Of a stretch of DNA of 5,650 nucleotides, positions 1 through 5,650 are shown in pieces. Source of the stretch: an uncultured Eubacteriales bacterium (lineage in GTDB: Bacteria; Bacillota; Clostridia; Oscillospirales; Acutalibacteraceae); NCBI GenBank assembly GCA_934457115.1, contig CAKSHI010000027.1:1-5650 (forward strand), read 5' to 3'. How positions within the stretch are numbered: the first letter of the stretch is position 1; each line of letters opens with the position of its first letter. Position numbers and translations under genes: made by a program. The notes below the pieces were generated by a model that had not been told where the DNA came from, made no database searches, and saw only the letters and a list, made by a program, of their open reading frames with translations.

Positions 1-251
1 GCCGAATCCACCTTTCCCTCTTGCTCATTTTCTGATATGTCTGTTGGTTCAAATGATATTTCCGTTGGTTCAAATGATACATCTTCATTTTTCCCCTCAC
101 CAATATTTTCATCATCCGCGAAAAGAAGATCATTCATTTTGGTTTCAAGATTATCAAGGTCTTTATAATCTTTCTCAGGGAAAGAAGATTTTAACTCAGC
201 ATTCTCTATATTGCTTGTTTCTATGTTATTTGTACTTCCTCCTTCAATCAT
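1..251 (-). CDS. Acidic protein of unknown function, N-terminal 83 residues (runs off left edge)
   Basis: I do not recognise this protein. The first 83 codons are in the window and the frame is still open at the left edge. The start is the ATG at 251-249, which overlaps the TAA stop of the ATPase gene by one base (TAATG); an AAAGGAGA sequence eight bases upstream, inside the end of the ATPase gene, is a good ribosome binding site. The visible part is strongly acidic, with about 24 Asp/Glu against 6 Lys, and it is Asn-rich with no hydrophobic helix. It looks like a disordered leader or linker. Residues 58-71 are a tandem pair of a seven-residue unit, (V/I)SFEPT(E/D). A folded domain may follow outside the window. 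The overlap implies co-translation with the HerA-like ATPase, so a partner or regulator role is likely, but this is inference. Confidence 0.72.
   Translation of the reverse strand, partial: MIEGGSTNNIETSNIENAELKSSFPEKDYKDLDNLETKMNDLLFADDENIGEGKNEDVSFEPTEISFEPTDISENEQEGKVDS
39..80 (-). repeat. Two tandem 21-base units encoding (V/I)SFEPT(E/D)
   Basis: The 16 bases at 43-58 (gttggttcaaatgata) recur exactly at 64-79, a period of 21 bases or seven codons. On the coding strand this gives two copies of SFEPT separated by an acidic and an aliphatic residue. The near-identity at DNA level points to a recent in-frame duplication. The unit could be a short linear binding motif present twice, or simply slippage in a disordered acidic linker. 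Confidence 0.7.
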
Positions 252-3200
252 TACATATGTCTCCTTTCTGCATCAAGAAATATCATGAGGTTTTTCATTA
301 ATTCTGTATACTCGTTCTTTCCCTCAATTCTACTCTTTTCATCTGCAAGGATTGCCAGAATTTTTTCTCTTTCATCTGCATCAAATAATTCCAAACGTGG
401 TATAAGTTCTTCCTGCATTGCATTACACCACTCTTTGATTTCATTTCTGTAGCAAATGTTTTTTTCTAAGATAGTATCCGGTTCAAAAATTTCATATATA
501 ATATTTTTTCTAAGATTACGATATTTCTCAACACTCTTCTCATTTAATAACTTTTTAATTTTTATTTTCAATCCAGAAGCCAAACGTGTCTTTAACAAAT
601 CTTTTTCACTTAACTCACATTTTTCAACATCAATACGACCTACTGGCAAAAGAACCATTTTTATAATTTCTCTTTTTACTTCCTGGTTATCAATTAATTC
701 TTCATGCTCATTAGAACCCTTCTTGTTTTTCTTATTATCCCATTCATCTACATGACACAATACAGGTTCAATCCAATTATTTTGATAAACTGCACACACT
801 CCGGTTTTTAATTTTGCCAATTCTATAATTTGATCATCATTTAAATTAGCAGCTTTTCCAACCAGTTCTCTGTCAGTAGCATCTGGCAATCTGAGAATAA
901 TTTTTGTATTTGTATTACGTATTACAGACATATCCATTAATCCTGGTGACTGATCTACAATAATAAATCCTTCGCCGTATGTTCTCATCTCTGCAATGGC
1001 ATTCGCCAGCATTTCAACAGACTTACCAGCAAGATTAGAAGATTCAGCACTCTGCTCTGTGCTTGTCCTCTTTAAAATGTTATGAGCCTCTTCCAAGACT
1101 GTTATATGACGCAGTTCTTTATTGCTTCCTTTTGCTGAAGCCATCCTATATTCCTGTAACTTAATGATAAGCAGTCCCATCAATAACGATTTTGTTTCAT
1201 TAGATCCGACTCTGCTTAAATCGATAATCACATCTTTATCGAATATATCTTTATCAGACAGCTCATTATCCGTCAAAATCTGACCGTTAATACCATTGGT
1301 TAAAGAACTGATTCGCATTGACAATGCACCAACATAATCGCCTTTACTATCAGCCGAATATTTCGATTCACTAATTACTAAGTTTACTTGATTTAGTACA
1401 TCTATAAAATTCGGATATACAGCTCTTCCATTTATCTGATTTTCACAAGTGGACATTGTCAAATTCCATCCTACACTCTCATATGCACGCTCAATTGCCT
1501 CTTTCAGTACTGCTGGCATAGCTGCATACATCGGCCAACATACATTAAAAATTTCGATCAGTCGATCAATGTGTTCAAGAATATGTATTTCATCTGGAAA
1601 ACTAAATGGATTAATCCTCAACAATCTACTTCTTTTCGGATTCGTTCCATATACACTTACTTCCTTTCTTCCACCAAAAATATCTTTATATTCACCTTTT
1701 GCTGGTTCAATAACCATAAAATGTGTTTTTTCTTCTTCCGGACACAGTTCAAAACACATACTGTTGATTAATTGATAAATAGCATTGGATTTTCCCGAAC
1801 CAGTAGAACCAGTCACAAATGCATGCGATGTAAAACTATTTTTGTCCAAAAGTACTCTGCTTCCTTCATCATCATACATATGATGTATAGAACCAAAATC
1901 AATCTTTTTTCCTCGTGGTTCTCTTTGTGTATATAAAACATTCCTTCCAAAACTTGCACATTCAATCACCGGAATACCTGATACCGATTTTTTAGGAAGT
2001 CCCATATAGATTGCAAGTTCTTTTCCACTTACAAGAGTTGACACTGTTGCGCTACTCTTTTCACCCTTAACATCTGCAATATCAAAAATCGGATGATTAA
2101 AAGTACTTAAATACGGAATTAAAGGCTTCGCTTCTTCTTTATCCCAAATGCTGATATGAGATACTTCTACAGATGAATGCTCACCCTGAATAAGTGACTT
2201 ATATGTACTGGCAACAGATAAACACGTAGTATAATCATCGGAAAGAAAATATACACCACAATCATACATACCACAATCTTCGCATTCTTCGATTCTCTCA
2301 ATTTGTAAATCAATTCTATCAAGAATAGATTTTATAGTTCTATTCTCATAGGATAACTGGAGGCCTTCCCCGTTGGTAGAACTAAGCGCATTCGCTATTG
2401 AATTCTGCCCACTAAGTGATACTGAAGTTCCATTTGTCTCTGTGGTTCCTTCTGCATTACTTTTATCTTCATGATGCCCATGCATATAGTGATAATCTGC
2501 AGACACACTTGCACCTACAGTTACTGCTGAGCCTGCCGATACTCCAAATCCCTGTGCACCAGCATGTACGCCAGTATTTTTTGATATACTTCCATTTACT
2601 CCTACAGAACCTCCTACTGTATGAGAACTATTAGTTCCTTTCGTAACTGTATGTGTTGTTGTTTTTGATGTACTTCTATTGACAGTCGATGTCACACCTT
2701 TCATAATGCTTTCAGTCATTGTCTTACCATTCGTATCATTAATTGTATACTCTGATTTTTCAAATGGTTTCAAAGCAGAATAAATCTCTTCATAGCCAGC
2801 TCTGATAGTTTCTCGTGTTACAGCAGATACCGGGTCCGCAATAATCATCACTGCACAATTTTTTCCTTTCAAAGAATCTGCCAGTTTTTCTAATCCCTGA
2901 ACATATTGCTTATTTTCAGTATCATCCTCATCTTTTAATGACGCAATTCCAGTCACAGCAGATACACAGACATTCTTTTCAAATATACTCTGAACAATCT
3001 GCATTCTCTCGCTAGCATCTGAAATTTCTTTCAATTTACTTCCCGGGAAATTGGCTTCCATATTGCTAATCAATGCCGAAATCTGTTTTTCCGGCACAAA
3101 TGGATCATTTGTCGTTTTACATACCGTTCCCAAGTACACATCTATCCCTATGCCATCACTCTTCAACAACATGACAATTGTTGCATTCTCATATAATGCC

Positions 3201-3475
3201 GTTGCATTATATGTTGTTGCAAGTTTATCTAATATATTTTCATCCTTATCAAAAACAACTCTTGTCAATTTTGAAAGCATGATGTTAGTTCCGACAACGC
3301 AAACTGGAATATCCGGCTTTTTTTCTGGTTCTGAAAAAGTAACATCATACGAAGGAATAAATACAGGTCTTTTTTCAATTTCAGATATGTATTTTCTCAT
3401 AACTACTTTGTCCACTTTTTCCAAGGCAATATCCAACTCTTCCCTCTCACGGACATCTATATCTTTTTTTGCCAT
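251..3475 (-). CDS. HerA/FtsK-superfamily ATPase with novel N-terminal region and Gly/Ser/Thr-rich insert
   Basis: This is a 1074-residue P-loop ATPase of the HerA/VirB4/FtsK class; such enzymes form hexameric rings that move DNA or protein using ATP. The core spans roughly residues 545-910. Walker A is GSTGSGKS at 556-563 (Lys562), and Walker B is ITVLEEAH at 791-798 (Glu795/796). A sensor-like strand, FIIVDQSP (837-844, Gln842), is followed by NTNTKIILRLPD (854-865) with a HerA-style arginine at 862. Residues 1-250 are an unrecognised alpha/beta region. About 259-365 are a Gly/Ser/Thr-rich insert, and 370-450 hold a Cys-containing segment (Cys398, 401, 406). Residues 912-1074 are a charged helical extension. 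There is no signal peptide or membrane helix. The ATG follows AAGGAG by eight bases, 12 bases after the preceding stop. Family membership is firm. The substrate is unknown, and no NurA, SIR2 or nuclease partner is visible. Its neighbours suggest work at the membrane, which is inference. Confidence 0.93.
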   Translation of the reverse strand: MAKKDIDVREREELDIALEKVDKVVMRKYISEIEKRPVFIPSYDVTFSEPEKKPDIPVCVVGTNIMLSKLTRVVFDKDENILDKLATTYNATALYENATIVMLLKSDGIGIDVYLGTVCKTTNDPFVPEKQISALISNMEANFPGSKLKEISDASERMQIVQSIFEKNVCVSAVTGIASLKDEDDTENKQYVQGLEKLADSLKGKNCAVMIIADPVSAVTRETIRAGYEEIYSALKPFEKSEYTINDTNGKTMTESIMKGVTSTVNRSTSKTTTHTVTKGTNSSHTVGGSVGVNGSISKNTGVHAGAQGFGVSAGSAVTVGASVSADYHYMHGHHEDKSNAEGTTETNGTSVSLSGQNSIANALSSTNGEGLQLSYENRTIKSILDRIDLQIERIEECEDCGMYDCGVYFLSDDYTTCLSVASTYKSLIQGEHSSVEVSHISIWDKEEAKPLIPYLSTFNHPIFDIADVKGEKSSATVSTLVSGKELAIYMGLPKKSVSGIPVIECASFGRNVLYTQREPRGKKIDFGSIHHMYDDEGSRVLLDKNSFTSHAFVTGSTGSGKSNAIYQLINSMCFELCPEEEKTHFMVIEPAKGEYKDIFGGRKEVSVYGTNPKRSRLLRINPFSFPDEIHILEHIDRLIEIFNVCWPMYAAMPAVLKEAIERAYESVGWNLTMSTCENQINGRAVYPNFIDVLNQVNLVISESKYSADSKGDYVGALSMRISSLTNGINGQILTDNELSDKDIFDKDVIIDLSRVGSNETKSLLMGLLIIKLQEYRMASAKGSNKELRHITVLEEAHNILKRTSTEQSAESSNLAGKSVEMLANAIAEMRTYGEGFIIVDQSPGLMDMSVIRNTNTKIILRLPDATDRELVGKAANLNDDQIIELAKLKTGVCAVYQNNWIEPVLCHVDEWDNKKNKKGSNEHEELIDNQEVKREIIKMVLLPVGRIDVEKCELSEKDLLKTRLASGLKIKIKKLLNEKSVEKYRNLRKNIIYEIFEPDTILEKNICYRNEIKEWCNAMQEELIPRLELFDADEREKILAILADEKSRIEGKNEYTELMKNLMIFLDAERRHM
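260..267 (-). promoter_or_regulatory. Ribosome binding site of the acidic-protein gene, inside the ATPase gene
   Basis: AAAGGAGA lies within the last codons of the ATPase gene, eight bases before the ATG at 251. It decides the start of the downstream gene, and the overlap with the ATPase stop codon suggests translational coupling. Confidence 0.7.
2381..2701 (-). other. Gly/Ser/Thr-rich low-complexity segment within the HerA-like ATPase
   Basis: Residues about 259-365 of the ATPase are dominated by Gly, Ser, Thr, Val, Asn and Ala, with imperfect repeats such as THTVTKG/SHTVGGS and GVSAGSAVTVGASVSA. The alternating Val and small residues would suit short beta hairpins or an extended flexible arm. 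A His cluster, HYMHGHH at 329-335, sits in the middle. The segment separates the N-terminal region from the ATPase half. Similar Ser/Thr/Gly-rich tracts occur, from memory, in other large HerA-like ATPases of Firmicutes, so it is probably a family trait and not a random expansion. Confidence 0.65.
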
Positions 3476-3481
3476 CTAAAA

Positions 3482-3489
3482 CACTCCTT
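3482..3489 (-). promoter_or_regulatory. Ribosome binding site of the HerA-like ATPase, overlapping the upstream stop codon
   Basis: AAGGAGTG precedes the ATG at 3475, with eight bases between the AAGGAG core and the start. The TAA of the tail-anchored protein gene (3488-3490) shares bases with it, giving TAAGGAG. A ribosome ending the upstream gene is therefore placed directly on the next start, which favours coupled expression of the two proteins. Confidence 0.85.
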
Positions 3490-4033
3490 AAGATCTATGA
3501 AAGATAAAATAACAAATTACAATGATAATTCCTACTACAGCCAGAGCTATCCAAAAAAATGGGCTCTCAAACCATTTTTTGTCAGACAACCGTACTTTTT
3601 CTTCACCGTTACCGGTTGCTATAACGGTTTCCTCTTTTTTTATCTGCTTTTTTTCTTCAGCATTTTTCTTTTTTGTCTTTCCCAAAGTCGGTTTATTTTT
3701 ATAAACAGAACAGCCAATCTTTCTTATAATGTCCAGCCTTTCTTTCGGTGCAAAATTATATCGAAGCCACAATAACTGCATCTGGAAATATTTTTCATCC
3801 CAGTCCCCTTGTTTTTCATATTCATTTTCTTGTTTTTCATACTTTTCTTCCAGATAAAGCGGTTCCCCATTTAATTTTTCGCTTGTTTTTCTAATATAAT
3901 TACAAGCTTCTTCATACTCTGTTGTTGCAAATGTTGGATCAGAACCTATAATTCCTACCAATAACGCTCTTAAAGCACCTACATCCTTGCTGAGTATTGC
4001 TTTTTTATATGTCTCATTTGGATTAAAATACAT
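3488..4033 (-). CDS. Small tail-anchored membrane protein of unknown function
   Basis: I do not recognise a named family for this 181-residue protein. Residues 1-110 look like a compact, mostly helical soluble domain; its most distinctive stretch is LRALLVGIIGSDPTFAT (21-37), followed by EYEEACNYI. A charged segment at 61-80 contains the repeat YEKQ twice. Residues 111-150 are a Lys/Glu-rich, probably disordered linker. One strongly hydrophobic helix (159-178, FFWIALAVVGIIIVICYFIF) is followed only by His-Arg-Ser, so the protein is probably C-terminally anchored with its domain in the cytoplasm. There is no N-terminal signal. The ATG has an excellent AAGGAGGT site five bases upstream, and the intergenic gap after the dynamin part is 11 bases. 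Position between a dynamin-like protein and a translocase-type ATPase suggests a membrane receptor or adaptor for one of them; this is inference. Confidence 0.9.
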   Translation of the reverse strand: MYFNPNETYKKAILSKDVGALRALLVGIIGSDPTFATTEYEEACNYIRKTSEKLNGEPLYLEEKYEKQENEYEKQGDWDEKYFQMQLLWLRYNFAPKERLDIIRKIGCSVYKNKPTLGKTKKKNAEEKKQIKKEETVIATGNGEEKVRLSDKKWFESPFFWIALAVVGIIIVICYFIFHRS

Positions 4034-4038
4034 AATCT

Positions 4039-4046
4039 ACCTCCTT
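4039..4046 (-). promoter_or_regulatory. Ribosome binding site of the tail-anchored protein gene
   Basis: A full-consensus AAGGAGGT lies five bases before the ATG at 4033. It overlaps the TAA (4045-4047) that ends the dynamin C-terminal part, again giving TAAGGAG. The site stays usable even if the upstream dynamin frame is broken, because a good Shine-Dalgarno match is present locally. Confidence 0.9.
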
Positions 4047-4860
4047 AAATCTGAGTATATGAAATTTTAGAAATCAGTTTGTCTAAATATGTTCTTTTGT
4101 CCTCTAATTTTTTCACTTCTGCTGCATAACCTTTCTCATCTGCAGCAATTTTAGAAGCCTCCTGCTTCATCTTAGAAATATCTTCATTTTTCTCCTTAAT
4201 CATAGCTACAACTTTATCTACACGCTCTTTCGTATCCTCTTTTAATGCATTAATATCATTTTTATAAGCGAAACGTAATTCTTTAACATAATTATCAACT
4301 GCTACTTCTATTGGGTCAATATTGTCCGATACGTATTTAGCAATATCAATATACGTCTTTTTGACCGTTTCCGGTTCTTTTCTTGTCTGCCATGCCCAAC
4401 CAATTGATTTAATAAAAAATTCAACTCCACAGTCCCATTCAATATGCCATTTTTTATTATTACTCACTTCCCGCGTTTCATAAATGGGTTCTTTAAATTC
4501 ATCTTTATTTACAAGTGCTTGATATTCAACGGTATCTTTGAGTGAAAAATTACCAATATCCATAATTCCCATATTATCTAACTCGCTTATATATTGCACA
4601 AATTCTGAGTATAACTCTTCTGTTGCTTTTCTCTTTTCCGCTTTCACTGAAGTTACAGTATCTCTAATCTGCCCAGTTAATTTACTCATTTTAGATTGTA
4701 TATTTTGTATAATTTCATTTCCTTTTTCTTTTTCAACTTCTTTTTTCCCTAAAATTAGCGGTGCAATATTGTTTTTAACTCCATAATATTGGGATTGAAT
4801 TTCATCAATTTGTGGAATTGTATCTTTTATTTTATCAATCTTGTCTTTGACAAGAGACAT
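4045..4860 (-). CDS. Dynamin-like protein, C-terminal helical (stalk/membrane) half
   Basis: The longest ATG-started frame here gives 271 residues, almost entirely helical and charged. Residues 1-95 are amphipathic helix or coiled coil. Residues 138-157 form a Trp/Phe-rich patch (WHIEWDCGVEFFIKSIGWAW) that could be a membrane-interacting element of the kind found in bacterial dynamin-like proteins. Residues 165-262 are a further long helical and coiled-coil stretch. No nucleotide-binding motif is present. The ATG at 4860 has no Shine-Dalgarno sequence (upstream bases are AAATACATCAATGAAAAA), unlike every other gene in the window, so independent initiation is doubtful. The frame is open upstream as far as the TAA at 4933-4935 and is the same frame as the GTPase part. 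I read it as the distal part of the dynamin gene; a separate helical partner protein is the alternative. Confidence 0.75.
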   Translation of the reverse strand: MSLVKDKIDKIKDTIPQIDEIQSQYYGVKNNIAPLILGKKEVEKEKGNEIIQNIQSKMSKLTGQIRDTVTSVKAEKRKATEELYSEFVQYISELDNMGIMDIGNFSLKDTVEYQALVNKDEFKEPIYETREVSNNKKWHIEWDCGVEFFIKSIGWAWQTRKEPETVKKTYIDIAKYVSDNIDPIEVAVDNYVKELRFAYKNDINALKEDTKERVDKVVAMIKEKNEDISKMKQEASKIAADEKGYAAEVKKLEDKRTYLDKLISKISYTQI

Positions 4861-4932
4861 TTTTTCATTGATGTATTTTAATTGAACTCTTTTTTGTTCT
4901 GCTTCCAGTTTTTCTGACTCTACCCATTTTCT

Positions 4933-5650
4933 TTACAAAACCGCATCGCTGTAATACTTTTTTGCCTGTTTAAGTGCCTCCACTTCAACTTTATTAAGCG
5001 AATCAAGTTCAACAATAATATCTTTAAAACAATTCAATAACTGACGAACTTTTATCGGATAAGCATAGCTTTTTATATACTCCTGAATAGCACTAGACAA
5101 TGCTGGAACTCCAGAATGAATCTTTATTCTTTCTGAAATATCAATGTCACCGGAAAGTAATTTTTTGTAATTGTACTTTACTGATTCCGAAACAGCGCTT
5201 TGCTCTTCCAAACAATAGTTATGATAATCTGCATATCCATCTTTAATCTCAGCAAAATATGCATTAAAGTCATTACTCAATTCTGAAAGAGTATAATAAT
5301 ATATTTTACTGCAAAATTGTTCATAGTAATTATATAACTCTGCTTTTTTTGTCCCACTTTCCTTCAGTCCCGGTCTTGTAGTATATCCATTTACAACTGC
5401 AAGTGCTGGTCCTGACGAAATTGGAAATACTCGCGGATTAACGATATTTCGCCTTCTCTGTGAATTAGGGACCTTTGTGAGGTTAGCGATATAATTCTTC
5501 ACATAATTTTGCAAACTTTCTCCTTCATTAGAATATGTCAATGAATCACACATATTCATGACAAATAAAAATCTGTCATTAAATGCACCTTCATCTTTTT
5601 CTGCTGACTCCTCAATAATATCCAAAAGCTCCACAATATTATCATCTTCC
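4933..5650 (-). CDS. Dynamin-family GTPase, partial (C-terminal part of the G domain; N-terminus beyond right edge)
   Basis: The frame is open to the right edge, so the true start and the G1-G3 motifs are outside the window. A GTG at 5634 is internal: codons for Glu-Asp-Asp-Asn-Ile precede it in frame and it lacks a ribosome binding site. Counting from that GTG, FLFVMNMCD (22-30) matches the strand and G4 position of dynamin GTPases, with Asn27 and Asp30 kept but Met in place of the usual Lys. NPRVFPISSGPAL (66-78) matches the segment around G5 in bacterial dynamin-like proteins. SGVPALSSAIQEYI (174-187) resembles the G(I/V)PAL..AI..Y(I/L) stretch that closes the G domain in this family. The protein then ends abruptly at a TAA just as a helical region begins. 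Bacterial dynamins bind GTP, self-assemble and remodel membranes, and they need the helical stalk encoded just downstream. Confidence 0.82.
   Translation of the reverse strand, partial: EDDNIVELLDIIEESAEKDEGAFNDRFLFVMNMCDSLTYSNEGESLQNYVKNYIANLTKVPNSQRRRNIVNPRVFPISSGPALAVVNGYTTRPGLKESGTKKAELYNYYEQFCSKIYYYTLSELSNDFNAYFAEIKDGYADYHNYCLEEQSAVSESVKYNYKKLLSGDIDISERIKIHSGVPALSSAIQEYIKSYAYPIKVRQLLNCFKDIIVELDSLNKVEVEALKQAKKYYSDAVL

Larger units (their letters stand above)
4045..5650 (-). pseudogene. Whole dynamin-like gene read as one frame interrupted by an in-frame TAA
   Basis: The GTPase part and the helical part share one reading frame. The TAA at 4933-4935 is followed by 24 sense codons (4861-4932) encoding a Lys/Glu/Gln-rich helix, including WVESEKLEAEQKRVQLK, which runs straight into the downstream ATG codon. 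Without the stop, the window would hold about 534 residues of G-domain end plus stalk, the usual dynamin arrangement. The downstream ATG has no ribosome binding site. This pattern fits a nonsense mutation one base away from Gln (CAA), Glu (GAA) or Lys (AAA), or a sequencing error. A genuinely split two-gene dynamin or stop readthrough is less likely. Both halves otherwise look intact, so any inactivation would be recent. Confidence 0.55.

Noticed and set aside
44..301. 85-residue plus-strand open frame at the left edge
   Set aside because: It is antisense to the end of the ATPase gene and the acidic-protein gene; the minus-strand genes have ribosome binding sites and operon overlap, and the plus-strand peptide has no recognisable features.
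3051..3479. 142-residue plus-strand open frame
   Set aside because: It lies wholly inside the start of the HerA-like ATPase gene, has no ribosome binding site or recognisable domain, and its composition is that of an antisense shadow of an AT-rich gene.
3605..3628. Inverted repeat ACCGTTA/TAACGGT followed on the plus strand by a T-rich stretch, resembling a terminator
   Set aside because: It lies inside the tail-anchored protein gene, has a seven-pair stem with a ten-base loop, and the T-run is the complement of Lys/Glu codons. No plus-strand gene exists to be terminated, and on the transcribed minus strand no U-run follows it.
3809..3841. Repeated 12-mer ttgtttttcata with a 21-base period
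   Set aside because: It encodes YEKQ twice in a charged helical stretch of the tail-anchored protein. Two short copies made of common AAA/GAA codons are expected by chance; it is not evidence of a CRISPR or regulatory array.
5620..5634. GTG at 5634 as the start of the dynamin-like protein
   Set aside because: The frame continues upstream to the window edge, the bases before it contain no Shine-Dalgarno sequence, and starting here would remove the GTPase G1-G3 motifs.

Overview
The window is AT-rich with a lysine- and glutamate-heavy code and strong AAGGAG-type ribosome binding sites. This suggests a low-GC Firmicute, probably a clostridial or Lachnospiraceae-type gut bacterium; that placement is inference from composition and protein style. 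Every convincing gene lies on the minus strand and the genes are nearly back to back, so the window reads as the middle of one operon transcribed from right to left. No promoter or terminator is visible, and no non-coding stretch exceeds about 70 bases. The operon runs off both ends of the window.

In transcription order there are four units. (1) From the right edge to 4933 is the C-terminal part of the GTPase domain of a bacterial dynamin-like protein. It ends at a TAA, but the same frame stays open for 24 more codons and joins a 271-codon frame (4860-4045) that looks like the helical stalk and membrane-interacting half of the same dynamin. The simplest reading is one dynamin gene broken by a single in-frame stop. 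(2) 4033-3488 encodes a 181-residue protein with an unrecognised soluble N-terminal domain, a charged linker and one C-terminal membrane helix, so it is probably tail-anchored. (3) 3475-251 encodes a 1074-residue ATPase of the HerA/FtsK/VirB4 class, with intact Walker A and Walker B motifs, an unfamiliar N-terminal region, and a striking Gly/Ser/Thr-rich insert before the ATPase core. (4) From 251 to the left edge is the start of a very acidic protein of unknown function, whose ATG overlaps the stop codon of the ATPase gene.

Taken together, the operon pairs a membrane-remodelling GTPase, a membrane-anchored small protein and a ring-forming translocase-type ATPase. No nuclease, methylase, phage structural gene or conjugation gene is visible. 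A membrane-associated conflict (anti-phage) or envelope-remodelling system is a reasonable hypothesis, but it rests on gene association and not on any catalytic toxin module in the window.
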